Part shown: positions 41,618 through 54,095 of the stretch, in pieces | Numbering within the stretch: position 1 is the stretch's first letter | How the letters are laid out: each line of letters begins with the position of its first letter | NCBI GenBank assembly: GCA_951799405.1 | Contig: OX637333.1 | Coordinates: forward strand, 29,470,785-29,534,784 | Direction: 5' to 3' | DNA from: Agapetus fuscipes | Lineage: Eukaryota > Arthropoda > Insecta > Trichoptera > Glossosomatidae | DNA length: 64,000 nucleotides | The notes under the pieces: generated by a model | The model's input: only the letters and a program-made list of their open reading frames with translations | Told to the model about the DNA's origin: nothing | Databases searched by the model: none | Program-made: the position numbers and the translations under genes

Positions 41618-42070
41618 ATACTGTTATGTAAATAGTAGATTAATATAGGTGTACATCGTAGGTAGTGATAGTTATTATAGTATTATGTCAAAAGTAGATT
41701 AATATAGGTGTACACCGTAGGTAGCAATAATTATAGACCTAGGAAAGCTAGAAATTAAATGATCCTTTTGTACTCTTGAAGTTGGTAGAATGTTCGAGAG
41801 TTTTGCTGACAAATTAGTCACTAGAGACTTCTGTCTGTGAAGTGTATAAGGCGCAATGTTGAGTGCACCAGGAGAGTGAGATAGTCGCCTTTGATTGAAG
41901 AGTGTAAGCGGTGCTGAACTGTGAAAATAAATTTGAGTTACTTAAAGTGTTAAAAATAAATATAAATTGTAAAAATAAATTAAGTGAAAATAAAGATCCT
42001 GAAAGAAGACCTATGTTTTAACTGTATGTTTTAATTTAGAGACTTTCTGAACCCAAAAACATTACAATAC
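41618..42070. mobile_element. Solo LTR, Gypsy type (445 bp), in MITE-J
   Basis: LTR 41622-42066 begins TGTTATGTAAATAG and ends AAAAACATTACA, flanked by ATAC (41618-41621, 42067-42070). It contains an internal duplication of AGTAGATTAATATAGGTGTA and several AATAAA strings. The unoccupied version of the target can be read at 58880-58990. Confidence 0.85.
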
Positions 42071-42344
42071 AAATGTTACCGATATGCGGTAGGTAAGAAT
42101 TACCGTGGTGATGAGACTTGCAGGACACGTCCCGCGACCTCTCTGAGGGTCACGAACCACCGTTTGAGAGCCCCTGCTTTAAGGCATAGAACGAAATTAA
42201 ATTAAAAGTTATGAAAGGCTTACGTTCTTGTAGAGACTCGATTATAGGAGACGACAAACACACTGACTCACGTAATCCGGCTGAAATTGCGACAAAATGC
42301 ACATTGGAATTTAATATTAGTCTGTGCAGAATTCTTTTCAAAAT

Positions 42345-43255
42345 TTAATCTAATCTAATCTATGTTGCAAAGATATATTAACATTGAAAATTCATATTAA
42401 ATGCATGCCCACAAACATACATACAAATGCTGCATGTCTATTTATAAAATAAAATTGAAATCTCAAATAAACATAAGCTCTGCAACTTTTGCCGACCTTC
42501 CCTGAAACAGGGGTGACATTGGAAAAGTGAACCATTTTTTACAGTATTGCTGGTCAGCCTCGTACCAACCTATAAGTCAAGGAATACAAATAATAAATAA
42601 CATTTAAGTATAAAAAAAGAACAAAACCTTAAAAAGAAATCAATACAAAAAAAAGTCAATAATGTCCTATACAGAAATGTAGCAAATTAATAAACCAACA
42701 TTACAAATCAACATTGCAGATTAGCCGCCACTTCTTCCTGTCCTTGCATACTTCTTTCATTTCATCCATAACCTTTTTCATACAAGCCCTCCTTTTATTA
42801 TGACTCTGGATATGGTTTGGGCATGTGGAAAGAATGAATGATGATAGACTGACAAAGGATGTATACAAAGAAAGTGTGAAAGGAAAAAGAGGGAAGGGAC
42901 GACCGAGAAAAGTATGGAGTGATCAGATTGAGGAGATTGTGAAAGAATGGGATATACAAAGTGAGCGTAAAAGAAGAAAATGCATGAAAAAGGTGATGGA
43001 TATGAATAATTGAAAGAGGTATGTAAGTCTAGGAAAAAATGGAGGCAGCTCTGCAGAGGTTCTGGCCACAGCTAGCGGAATGGCGACAGAGTTAGAATTA
43101 CAGTGACAGTATATCCCATTCATTCGCTATTTCAAAAATTTGATCCATCCATACTTTTCTCGGTCTTCCTCTACCACGACATCCATCTATTCCAGCAACA
43201 TATACTTTCTTCGTCAGTCTTTCATCACTCATTCTCTCCATATGCCCTGGTTTGT
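42345..43255 (-). mobile_element. LINE-1 3' end (R240 tail) interrupted by LINE-2
   Basis: R240 in reverse 42345-42585, LINE-1 3' UTR and coding end 42586-42815, continued at 43108-43255 (reverse frame GRGRPRKVWMDQIFEIANEW). The 42816-43107 insert is LINE-2 on the + strand. Confidence 0.85.
42816..43107 (+). pseudogene. LINE-2 C-terminus nested in LINE-1
   Basis: Encodes FGHVERMNDDRLTKDVYKES, then KRGKGRPRKVWSDQIEEIVK, with a frameshift near 43005. Ends CTGGCCACAGCTAGCGGAAT and GACAGAGTTAGAATTACAG. GGATAT/ATATCCC mark the junctions. Confidence 0.85.
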
Positions 43256-43669
43256 GATATTGAAGCATTGGCGGACCGTTTCTCCAACACACCGGCCAAA
43301 ATAAAAATTTCGGCAACGTATCCCCCAGAGTCGGTTTATTTTTAGTCCGACCCCCTCTATGTGAACAGCTCATGTATAATTATCATTTTGTAGACGAAAA
43401 ACACGCGAGGGCGGCCATATGTGTGGATAGAAAATAGCTGCCGTGCAACTGTAACATGATCCAAGATGAAGTCGAATCTAACAGGAATATGAAAATGAAA
43501 GTTGAACAAAAAATGATAATTAAATTTTGATTTGTTTTCGATTGAGAGCTCATTTGTTTTTGTTGACTTTTATGAATGCTGAATAATGTATTTGAATTTG
43601 GAATGTGTGTTCTGATTTTGAATTATGTTATTGTTGGTATTGTTGTGTGTGAGGGTGTTCTAATTTGAA

Positions 43670-43894
43670 TTTGATATATTATTCTTATTGTTGTATGTAG
43701 GTGTGTGTGTTCTTATTTCAAATATTGATGCTTCTTTATTGCAAATGTGTGAAAGTATTTTATTGTTGTATGTGTGTGTGTGTGTGTGTGTGTATTCTTA
43801 TTTTGAATTCAAAAAGTGAATAGCTTTATATGGTTTGGATGCGTGTTCTATATTTAGACACGGTGTTCTATTTTTGAAAGCAGCATGTGTTTGT

Positions 43895-43928
<34 letters not shown>

Positions 43929-44160
43929 GGAGGGTCGGGGGAGACTGAGGTTAAATGACAACAAGAAAAAGAATAAATAGAAAAAATATGTAATTAAAAA
44001 TAAATAAATAAAAGGTTTATTTATTCAAATACAGTATTTGATCGAGCCCATTAAGGCTCAATATAAAAAGTTAAAAATTAAAATTTATTTATAAATTATA
44101 CAAAACAATAATGATGTATTAAAGTCGTATGTCTATAAGATGTAACAAGAGCATGAAATT
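43670..44160. repeat. Low-complexity tract: (GT)n and poly-G downstream of actin
   Basis: (TG) repeats at about 43771-43793 and an uninterrupted run of about 29 G from 43899, followed by GGAGGAGGGTCGGGGGAG. The interval 43265-43670 is AT-rich without recognised features. Long G runs are hard to sequence, so the length is uncertain. Confidence 0.8.
44084..44089 (-). promoter_or_regulatory. Candidate actin poly(A) signal
   Basis: AATAAA on the - strand 145 nt after the actin stop. Another lies at about 44017-44022. Confidence 0.5.
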
Positions 44161-44233
44161 AAATATAAATGTGTAACAGGGGCGCCCGGTGGGCGGCGCC
44201 TTGTGGGGTGGAGGGGTGCAGAGAGCGACTCGC

Positions 44234-45557
<1,324 letters not shown>

Positions 45558-45639
45558 AGATCCGCGCATCCCTCCGCGCAGCCGCTAGGAGACCAACAAT
45601 CACATATACACCCTCACTGCAGGTTCCCTCAATGCAAAA

Positions 45640-45975
45640 CTAATTCATTATTTCATTAACAAATTTATTAACAAAAACAGTTTAAACATAGCTCCTAAGT
45701 AACAAGCTTTCTTTCGTAAAATTTTTTTTTTAAAAAAAGAAGTAACAACCAGTTTTTTGTAAAGAATTGTGTAAAAAATAACATCCCTTATTTTAACAAT
45801 GTTCACGAAAACCAAAACTAATCATTTATTTCATAGACAAATTTATTAACAAAAACCGTTTATACATAACTCCTGTAACAAGTTTTCTTTCGTAAGATTA
45901 TTTTTTACGTATGAAATAACATCAGTTTTTGTAATGAACTGTGCAAAAAATAACGTCCCTTATTTTTACCTCATT
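45640..45975. repeat. Diverged tandem duplication upstream of actin
   Basis: Two ~165-175-bp units: ACAAATTTATTAACAAAAAC, CATAGCTCCTAAGTAACAAG and AAAATAACATCCCTTATTTT in the first; ACAAATTTATTAACAAAAAC, CATAACTCCTGTAACAAG and AAAATAACGTCCCTTATTTT in the second. 45976-46390 shows nothing further. Confidence 0.75.
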
Positions 45976-46394
45976 ACAACAATATATGAGGCTGTCTACT
46001 CCTACACATATACATACTGTAAAATATTCCATTGTCACTCATATATTAATGAAAGGCAAAAGTTGCAAAGCTTATTCATTTCATCAGAAGGTGATGAACA
46101 AGTTACTAATGAAAGTTCTTGAATAGAAAAAGTTCGGACTTAAGTTTACAGTAATTAACTGTCTACATACATAAACCAAAGTTTCGAGGTACTTACAAAT
46201 ATATTTCAGTTACTGTGAATGTAACAAAAATGGAGTAGCCTTTTTTGCGATTTTTATATAATAAAATAACTAATCATATTTGTCTTGAAATTAGATTTTT
46301 CCAAATTTAAAACAATAAGCATCTCCCGTTATGCTTTTTTTTTAAATAAAATAAAATAAATGGATTCATAATTTCGTTTAAAATAAAACGATAA

Positions 46395-46570
46395 TTATAC
46401 TGTAACTGTTACTCTGTCGCCATTCCGCTAGGGGTGGCCAGAGCCTCTGCAGAGCTGCCTCCATTTTTTACTATCCTATACCTCTTTCAATTCATTCATA
46501 TCCATCACCTTTTTCATGCATTTTCTTCTTTTACGCTCACTTTGTATTTCCCATTCTTTCAAAATCTCCT
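46395..46570 (-). pseudogene. LINE-2 3' end
   Basis: CTGTTACTCTGTCGCCATTC to CCATTCTTTCAAAATCTCCT, 5'-truncated. It ends in the GATA microsatellite. Confidence 0.8.
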
Positions 46571-46577
46571 GGTAAAT

Positions 46578-46722
46578 GCTAAATAGATAGATAAATAAAT
46601 AAATAGAGATCTAGATAGATATATAGATAAATAGATAGATAGATAAATAAATAGAGATATGGATAGATATATAGATAAATAGATAGATAGATAAATAGGT
46701 AGAGAGATAGATGGATAGATTA
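46578..46722. repeat. (GATA/AATA)n microsatellite
   Basis: Imperfect ATAGATAGATAAATAAATAA repeats over about 145 bp. Confidence 0.85.
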
Positions 46723-46755
46723 ATTTCAATAAAAATTCCATAGGTACTGTGCTTC

Positions 46756-46908
46756 CTGAAATGGTTCATTAAAAACTTCTAAACTACAGGATTTTCACAT
46801 TTTTTTAGTGTATTCTCTCGTAATAAATACGAAAAAAGATGCATCTATCTGAGAAAGCCATGTTAGCTTAATATGTCAATTATTCAAATTTACTTTTGAG
46901 TTATCGAA
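46756..46908. mobile_element. MITE-D right half
   Basis: AAAAACTTCTAAACTACAGG to AATTATTCAAATTTAC; the left part is missing. Confidence 0.65.
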
Positions 46909-47139
46909 ATGCTCAAGCTGTGAAAATAAGACTCTGTGTATTTTTAAAAAAAAAATCACACCTTATCATAAATATGAACCAGCAAATTTTTTGTTGATTT
47001 GTATTTTTCATTCAGTATAAAATCGCTTATCTTAGCTGGAACCACGCGGGTATAAACAATAAATAATATTCGATGTTTCAATTGTTGAAAATAACAGAAT
47101 ATATGTCTGCCTTTTTTTGAAATAGATTTGTGAAGAGGA

Positions 47140-47385
47140 ATTCCTTGACTTATAGGTTGGTATGAGGCTGACCACCCATACTGTAAAAAATGGTTCACTT
47201 TGCCAATGTCACCCCTGTTTCAGGGAAGGACGGCAAAAGTTGTGGGGCTTATGTTCATTTGAGGTTTGGATTTTATTTGTAAGTACGCATTCAGCATTTG
47301 TAAGCGCGAACTACACGTGTTGGTTTGTGGGCATACATCTGAGAGCTTTCAATGAATATATCCTTGCAACTTAGATTATGGGTTA
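47140..47385 (+). repeat. R240 full length
   Basis: TTCCTTGACTTATAGGTTGG to TTGCAACTTAGATTATGG. Nearly identical to 38335 in reverse. Confidence 0.85.
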
Positions 47386-47394
47386 AAGATTATA

Positions 47395-47640
47395 TAATGC
47401 GATTCACCAACCCTTTTCTGCCTGACCAGAAACAGGTATTAATATCATCAATCAATAATTCATTATTGTTTATTTTAATTAATTACTAATTAATAATTAC
47501 CCAATAGCATCTGTTGAACCAGGGTCAAAGTTATGGTCAAATGACCCAGGCGGGAATTGAACCAACGTTGTTCTATTCCAAACACGCTAGAAAGATCAGC
47601 CCACTTGGCCCCCTCGGCCATAACACCGACAACTAGCGTG
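47395..47640 (-). mobile_element. SINE-C copy
   Basis: Reverse SINE-C: GATTCACCAACCCTTTTCTG tail side, AATTGAACCAACGTTG (B box reversed) and GGCCCCCTCGGCCATAAC. A MITE-K piece (ACCCGGTCGTGTTACGTCAC) follows at 47645-47700. Confidence 0.8.
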
Positions 47641-48084
47641 TTTGGAATAGTAACCCGGTCGTGTTACGTCACAGTTTGTTGTGTATGGAATTTGTTCCGA
47701 GCCCATTTGAAAACAGTACCAGAACTTTTGTTCTTGAAAATATTAAATTATCATTGATTGTTGTGCTTTTGTTTAAGGGGAGAAGAACTCAGAGACGCCG
47801 AAGGACACTGTAGCTGAAAAACCTGCAATTTTGATTCGGCAGAAGCACCAAGTCCCTATTACGAGCCGTAGCATCCAAAGTTAAAATAGCCATGATGATC
47901 GCCGATCTTCGATAGTAGTGGCACTTAAAGAAGAAAAACGCTTTTGTTTTGTATTCATCAAATACTCTGCTAAAAATATAAAATATTTGTTTTTTCTCGG
48001 CGGGCAAACGTCATTGCCTTTAGTAAACATCTTCAAATTATATTTTGTTTGCAAAATAAAACTTGAATAAAGAAGGATTGTAGT

Positions 48085-48395
48085 CCGGCCGATAGCTCAG
48101 TTGGAAGATTGACTGTATTCCATGCCGAGAGCTCGGGTTCGAATCCCAACGAGGGTGTCAAAAATGATTATCCGTTGCGGTGTTTATTTCAAATCCAAAA
48201 TAAAATACCGGCAAGAAATGAGTACCAGCACCCTCGGGTGCTGAAAAACCCCCACTTCAACTGAAGTGGTTGGCGTAAGATCGCCTTAAGCTATCAATTG
48301 CTAGCTCATTTATACATATCCCTTACATGTATAAATGAATAAGTTCCACTCCCCACAAGAATTTACACTACATGTGTAGCTTAGTAGTTGTTAAC
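48085..48395 (+). mobile_element. SINE-B copy
   Basis: CCGGCCGATAGCTCAGTTGG, GGGTTCGAATCCCAACG, CTTCAACTGAAGTGGTTGGC; small insertion near 48290. Confidence 0.85.
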
Positions 48396-48655
48396 TTATA
48401 GGTTGGTATGCGGCTGACCACCCATGCTGTAGAAAATGGTTCACTTTGCCAATGTCACCGCTGCTTTAAGGAAAGTCGGTTTCAAGAGTTGCAGGGTGTA
48501 TGTTTATTTGAGATTTGAGTTTAAATGTTGTAGGTTCACATGCGGCATGTGCATTGTGCAAGCGCGAACTGATACGTGTTTCTGATTGTGAGAATGCATA
48601 TAATGTGAATCTCAAATGTTACACATCTTTGCAACTTAGATTAGATTAGAACAAA
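48390..48655 (+). repeat. R240 full length
   Basis: TAACTTATAGGTTGGTATGC to CTTTGCAACTTAGATTAGA; abuts the LINE-2 fragment next to it. Confidence 0.8.
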
Positions 48656-49190
48656 GTATGTATACAAAGAATGTGTGAAAGGAAAAAGAGGGAAGGGACG
48701 ACCGAGAAAATATGGGGTGATCAGATTGAGGATATTGTGAAAGAACGGGTTATACAAAGTGAGCGTAAAAGAAGAAAATGCATGAAAAAGGTGATGTAAC
48801 TGTAACTGTAACTCTGTCGCCATTCCGCTAGGGGTGGCCAGAGCCTCTGCAGAGTTGCCTCCATTTTTTCCTATCCTGACATACCTCTTTCAATTCCTTC
48901 ATATCCATCACCTTTTTCATGCATTTTCTTCTTTTACACTCACTTTGTATATCCCATTCTTTCACAATCTCCACAATCTGATCACTCCATACTTTTCTCG
49001 GTCGTCCCTTCCCTCTTTTTCCTTTCACACTTTCTTTGTATACATACTTTGTCAGTCTATCATCATTCATTCTTTCCACATGCCCAAACCATCTCATCAC
49101 ATTCTTTTGTACCTTAACTTTCACATCCTCTTTCAAATTACATTATTTTTTTACCCATTCATTCCTAACTCTATCCCTCAAAGTTTTTCC
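48656..49190. pseudogene. Two LINE-2 3' ends, tail to tail
   Basis: 48656-48797 is LINE-2 on the + strand (KRGKGRPRK region) cut at GAAAAAGGTGATG. 48798-49190 is LINE-2 in reverse, open for 102 codons: MKEDVKVKVQKNVMRWFGHV, then GKRGKGRPRKVWSDQIVEIV, ending KWRQLCRGSGHP. The latter is the best-preserved LINE-2 tail. Confidence 0.85.
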
Positions 49191-49254
49191 TGTCATACTT
49201 CTCAAATGCTTCATTTCCACCGTACATACTTTACTCATTTCGCGATATGAATTG

Positions 49255-49345
49255 ATTGAAAGAGGTATATAAGGATAGGATATAGAGGCAGCTCTGCAGA
49301 GGCTCTGGCCACCCCTAGCGGAATGGCGACAGAGTTACAGTTACA
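49255..49345 (+). pseudogene. LINE-2 terminal fragment
   Basis: GAAAGAGGTATATAAGGATA to GCGACAGAGTTACAGTTACAG. Nothing recognised from 49346 to 49734. Confidence 0.75.
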
Positions 49346-49734
49346 GATAAGTAGCGTTTGAAACTGATGAATAATAATTTGAAATTTACGTTTTGAGCGC
49401 GAGTTCAAAATTCTTCTATAATTAGCCGCAGTAAGTCTTGAAGTTATTTATAGATGTCAGATGCACTCGGTGGAGAGATTATTTCTTGAGTACAATATAC
49501 TCGATACTATTAACGTCTTTAATCTAAGTTGCAGACATACGACGACTACAGGGGAAGAACACTTTACCCACCTCCACCCACCAAGTTCATACAACTCATG
49601 CGGAGTCGCTTCACTTGGTGATACTTCACTTGCAATGTTTTTTTGGCGGCGGAAGGCCTTCCCGTTGATGTTAATCATCTAAAGTTACTCTACTCAAACA
49701 AGGGATGTCCGTTGAAGAAACTTTTGTGTAAATC

Positions 49735-49980
49735 TATAATCTATAATCTAAGTTGCAAGGATATATTCATTCAAAGCTCTCAGATGTATGCCCACAAACA
49801 AACACTGTAGTTCGCGCTTACAAATGCTGATTGTGTACTTACAAATAATATTCAAACCTCAAATGAACATAAGCCCCACAACTTTTGCCGACCTTCCCTG
49901 AAACAAGGGTGACACTGGCAAAGTGAACCATTTTTTACAGTATGGGTGGTCAGCCTCATACCAACCTATAAGTCAAGGAA
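49735..49980 (-). repeat. R240 full length
   Basis: ATAATCTAAGTTGCAAGGAT to CCAACCTATAAGTCAAGGAA. Confidence 0.85.
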
Positions 49981-50334
49981 TCATAAATAAATCAAAATTA
50001 TAAATTTGAAATCATGGTAACTGTCACAAAGAACCGGAAATACCGCCATAAACTGTGATAGCGACGGTTGTTGAATTAATTTTTTTGCCATGGTTTAGAT
50101 ACAAACAGATGCCACTAGATTTTACTTTTTTTCTTATGAATTTATTTTCTTGTTTTTACTGACATTCCTTGTTTTTCCCATGAAGTCTTCATATTATACT
50201 TATATTGAAGGGCTGAGACTATTGTAAGTATCTTTTGTATGCACAGGGCAACAATGCAAATAACTTGCATTCGAAACAAGGATGGGATTAGAGACATAAT
50301 GAAATGTTGCTTAAAAAATATATTTTAACTAAAA

Positions 50335-50610
50335 AACTTTTGTAAAACATAGCTTTATTTTAACTTTTTTTTGAGTTTACAATGCCTAAGCGCTGCCGAA
50401 TTTCATCCGTTCATCTTCAGAGGCTAACTCAGGCTAACAAGTTAGCCTCTGAAGATGGACGGATGAAGTCCGATAGCGCTTAGGCATTGTAAACTAAAAA
50501 AAAGTGAAAATGAAACAATGTTTTAAAAAAGTTTTTTAATTAAAATTAAAATTAATTTTAATAAAAATTAAAATTAATTTTCACTCTGTGAATGCACTAG
50601 CTCTAGAAAA
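50335..50610. repeat. Hairpin with hammerhead-like core (CTGAAGA...GTCCGATA)
   Basis: TTTACAATGCCTAAGCGCT and TCATCTTCAGAGGCTAAC return inverted as GTTAGCCTCTGAAGATGGA, AGCGCTTAGGCATTGTAAA. The right arm reads CTGAAGAT, GGAC-GGATGAA-GTCC stem-loop, GATAGCG. Flank AATTTTCACTCTGTGAATGC resembles that of the 59774 hairpin. Confidence 0.7.
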
Positions 50611-50679
50611 TTAAAAAAATAAGTTATTTTTATTTTTCGGTAAATTTAATTCTAATCGTATCCATAGGTACTATAATCT

Positions 50680-50970
50680 ATATAATCTAAGTTGCAAAGA
50701 TATAGGAAGTAACATTTAAAATTAATATTAAATACATGCCCACAAACAGTCACGTTCGCGCTTACATAATAATAATATTAATACAATATTTTTATAGCGC
50801 CTTTTCATGACTCTTGGTCATCCCAAAGGCGCTTGGACAATGTTTGGACAATACAAATGCTGAATCTATACTTACAAACAATTAAAAAGCCAAACCGCAA
50901 ATGAATATAAGCCCTGTAACTTTTGCCAACCTTCCCTGAAACTGAGGTGACATTGGTATGAGGTTGCACA
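50680..50970 (-). repeat. R240 interrupted by a CR1-like LINE 3' end
   Basis: R240 halves 50680-50766 and about 50853-50970. The 50767-50852 insert has an ATT tail and GGTCATCCCAAAGGCGCTTG, the reverse of the 3' UTR type seen at 53765. Confidence 0.65.
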
Positions 50971-51784
50971 TTTGACAACAAGGGATCCTCATGGTGCTCA
51001 CTCATAAGATCATCAATGCTTTAATAGACAGCCCTACCCTGTTGGAGGGTTTCAGGTTGTTTGTACTAAACTATTACAATCGGGGGCGAGGTTATGATCT
51101 ATTTCATGTACCAATTTATTGGCGCAGCATCCTTTAACTCGAAATATCAAACTCATTATCAAAAATTTACATATTTCAATATAATTTAGAAACCTTTAAA
51201 AGTATGGTGAAAGAGTTCCTTCCAGCTTGTTGATGGCCGTAAGGGTGCACTGTAATTAGGGTTACCTGTTGTGCACAGAAAAAAAACTTAAATTAATTTT
51301 TTACCCGTTCATTCCTAGCTTTTAACTTGGGTTGTAGACTACAGGTTACAGTTAATGAAGTCATTAACCACTGTAGTTAAAGTCTCGTTGCAGATTCGTC
51401 CCTGGATGACGAAGTACCAGCATTCCTTGGCCGCTCCTCAACTCTCCACTGACTGCATCTGTCCCTTCACTTCTTGCTGCTGGGTTCCACCTGACCTCCA
51501 ATTAGTGGATCGCGAGCGCAGAGATCGATTTACAATTATCACTGAGAGACAAACCATTCATCGGCATCCCATTCATGAGACTAAAGCAATTGGATGAGTC
51601 TATTTATTGTGGATTTAAACAATGTTTTAATCGTATTGTAGTTAATTTGTTTTCAATTTATGAAATTCTAGAACTACACACATTGAAAATATTGCCAATG
51701 CCACTTCTGTTGTCAGGAAAATTGGAAAAACTTGCAAGGGTTGACGTTTATTCGAGATTTGGATCTGAATTTGTTAAGTATATT
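50971..51784. other. Interval without recognised gene
   Basis: No repeat family or exon recognised except an R240-like phrase at about 51685-51770 (GCCAATGCCACTTCTGTTG). An open stretch 51355-51597 (+) has no recognisable product. Confidence 0.35.
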
Positions 51785-52030
51785 TACATCTAATCTAATC
51801 TAAGTTGCAATGATATGTTACATTAGAGTTTCACATTACATGCATTCTCACAACCAGACGCGTACAAGTTCGCGCTTGCACATGCCTCATGTGAACCTAC
51901 AACATAAAAACCAAATCTCAAATGGACATACACCCTGCAACTCTTGCCATCCTTCCCTTTTACAGGGGTGACATTGGCAAAGTGAACCATTTTTACAGCA
52001 CGGGTGGTCAGCCGCATACATGCAGCAATA
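51785..52030 (-). repeat. R240 nearly full length
   Basis: ATCTAATCTAATCTAAGTTG to GGGTGGTCAGCCGCATACA; the last ~20 bp of the usual 5' end are missing. Confidence 0.85.
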
Positions 52031-52041
52031 ATTGTAAGTGC

Positions 52042-52330
52042 GTCCAGTCGATAGCTCAGTTGGTAGAGTAGTTGCGTTTCATACTGAGAGCTCGGGTTTG
52101 AATCCCACCGAGGGTGACGGTTTGTTTGATTTCCCGTTCCGGTGCTTGTTTCAAAAACCAAATTAAAATATCGGCAAGATTTACTCAGCCTTCACAAGAA
52201 ATGAGTACTAGCTTCCTCGGGTTCTGGGAAACCCACACTTCAACTGAAGAGGTTGGCGTAAGGCTAGCCCCCTTACCTGTAAAAATAAATAGGCTCCACT
52301 CGTCACATATGAAAGTCTTTGGGACCTTAT
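52042..52330 (+). mobile_element. SINE-B copy
   Basis: CAGTCGATAGCTCAGTTGG, GGGTTTGAATCCCACCG, GATTTCCCGTTCCGG, CCTTACCTGTAAAAATAAAT. Ends at CATATGAAAGTCTTTGGGAC. Confidence 0.85.
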
Positions 52331-52384
52331 TGTATTCCTCTTCACGAATTTTAAATACTCGTATATAAATAATCCATATATATG

Positions 52385-53000
52385 TATAATCTAAGTTGCA
52401 AAGATATATCATCATTTAAAATTCATATAAAATGCATGCCTACAACAGGCGCGTGTAAGTACGCGCTTGAAAATGCTGCATGCGTACTTAAAAATTAAAA
52501 TCCTAACCTCAAATCAACATAAGCCCTGCAACTTTCGATGAGTATTGTACTGTACAGTATCCTGCCGCCGTTCCACTAGGGGTGGCCGGTACCTCCGCAG
52601 ATGCGCCTCCACTTTTTTCTGTCCTTACAAACCACTTTCATTTCCTCAATATTCATCACCTTTTTCATACATACTCTTCTCTTATTCTCACTCTGTAGAT
52701 TCCATTCTCTCGCAATCTCACCTATTTGGTCTAACCATTCTTTCCTCGGCCTTCCCCTTCCGCGCTTTCTTCTGACATTTCCTTTGTACACTTTCTTCTT
52801 TAGTCGTTCATCATCCATTCTTTCGAGATGTCCGAACCATCTCATCATACTTTTTTGTACTTTCATTCTCATATTCTCTTTTATACCACACTCGTTCATC
52901 ACCCAATCATTACGTACCTACTCTGGGTGACATTGCCAAAGTGAACCATTTGTTACAGTATGGGTGGTCAGTCTTATACCAACCTATAAGTCAAGAAATC
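52385..53000 (-). mobile_element. R240 interrupted by LINE-3
   Basis: R240 in reverse 52385-52533 and 52920-53000 (GGGTGACATTGCCAAAGTG). LINE-3 lies between them. Confidence 0.8.
52555..52915 (-). pseudogene. LINE-3 C-terminal fragment, open frame
   Basis: Reverse frame of 108 codons: MNECGIKENMRMKVQKSMMR, WFGHLERMDDERLKKKVYKG, KRGRGRPRKEWLDQIGEIAR, ending KKWRRICGGTGHP. The GRPRK motif and WFGHLERM start match LINE-2 but differ enough to be a separate lineage. Confidence 0.85.
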
Positions 53001-53468
53001 GAATTTACCTAACAGAAAATAATGCTTTAAGTGGGATTTAAAAAAAACGATTTAACTAAAAAAAATAATTAAAAAACCTTTTTCCTTATATGGTAAAGAA
53101 TACTTGCATCTAGAAAGAAAAAATATTTTCCAAAGATAAGCTTGGGTTCATATTTTTGTTTATGAATCACCTACTGATAAGTGCTATTCGCACATACTAA
53201 TTAGCGGGGGCTGAGCGTGGGATGATCCGTGGACTAATATGAGCACGGCTTAGTAGACCTATAGATCATCTGTCAAATATCTGTCTGTGAATCAGACATA
53301 CTTGAACGTAAGCCAAGCTGATCTAAGCTGCAAAATATGTTTTTATACGTGCATTTTTAACTTGACAATGTGTAAGCATGGACCTATATGTTTTGTTTGT
53401 CTATCGATTAGACATTAAGAAGGAAATGAGGGTATGAGGCATACCACCAAAATATACATCGCAACCTT

Positions 53469-53577
53469 GAAGGTAAAACTGAGTAAGTGCTGATTCACTG
53501 ATTTGAGAAATCGAGGATAAAATGTTTTATTGGAAGTAACTTCTTGTAGTAAGTGAACTAATTAGTAGGAGATTTAG
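53469..53577. mobile_element. MITE-D left half
   Basis: AAGGTAAAACTGAGTAAGTG to AGTGAACTAATTAG, truncated by the hairpin that follows. Confidence 0.7.
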
Positions 53578-53579
53578 GC

Positions 53580-53765
53580 ATACACGGCCGGCTTATGATG
53601 CTGGAGAGATGCTTTCCGGGATCTGTTTCCGTGGTCTGTGGGAGCTGGAGCTTCATCATTTCACTTTCACGCTGAAGAAGCCCATCGTAGGCATGGGCGA
53701 AACGTTCGTAAGCTCCAGCTCCCACACACCACGGCAACAGATCCCGGAAAACATATATCCAGCAT
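53580..53765. repeat. Hairpin with hammerhead-like core (CTGAAGA...GGGCGAAACG)
   Basis: GATGCTGGAGAGATGC and GTCTGTGGGAGCTGGAGCTT return inverted as AAGCTCCAGCTCCCACACAC and CATATATCCAGCATC. The centre reads GCTGAAGAA, stem GCCCAT/ATGGGC, GAAACGTTCG. Confidence 0.7.
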
Positions 53766-54035
53766 CAATCACAAAATAATTATTTAATAATAATAATTGG
53801 CCATTTTTTTTTATATGGCGCCGTTCAGTGGCACTAGCCACCCCAAGGGCGCTTTTATGTGTTGAAGCTTCTGTTAAACAAATGTGTCTTAAGCAACTTC
53901 CTGAAACTGCCAACACTGGTCTCTGTTCTCAACTCCAGAGGTAGACTGTTCCAGCAGGATGGACCAGCCGAACTAAAAGCCCTGTCTCCGAAACCGGTTC
54001 TGTTCCGTCGAAGAGGCAGTTAAAGCCTGTTTACG
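53766..54035 (-). pseudogene. CR1/L2/Rex1-like LINE C-terminus
   Basis: Reverse frame: TGFGDRAFSSAGPSCWNSLP, LELRTETSVGSFRKLLKTHL, FNRSFNT and stop, then a short UTR and an ATT-rich tail near 53766-53790. Confidence 0.85.
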
Positions 54036-54095
54036 GCGTCACTCTGTGCAGAACGAAGAGTGCGTCGTTTTCCACCTATCTTATTATGTGATCAC

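Larger units (their letters stand above)
40907..42176. mobile_element. hAT-type element (1.27 kb) holding SINE-C, MITE-J and a solo LTR
   Basis: Ends CAGGGGTTCTCAAACTTTTG and, inverted, CAGGGGCTCTCAAACGGTGG. CAGNGGTTCTCAAA is a well-known hAT terminus. Flanking octamers (CCTTAGTG, CTTTAAGG) match only 5 of 8. Contents: SINE-C 41055-41300, an R240 fragment 41350-41405, MITE-J material and a solo LTR. Confidence 0.7.

Noticed and set aside
40899..42184. 8-bp target duplication around the 40907 hAT-like element
   Set aside because: CCTTAGTG and CTTTAAGG agree at only five of eight positions, so I rely on the ends and do not count the duplication.
46559..46741. 60-codon frame of repeated SIYLSIYL residues
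   Set aside because: Translation of the GATA/AATA microsatellite.
48834..49250. 138-codon + strand frame rich in Phe, His, Leu and Ser
   Set aside because: Antisense of the LINE-2 C-terminal frame. The same Phe/His-rich text appears opposite every LINE-2 and LINE-3 copy.
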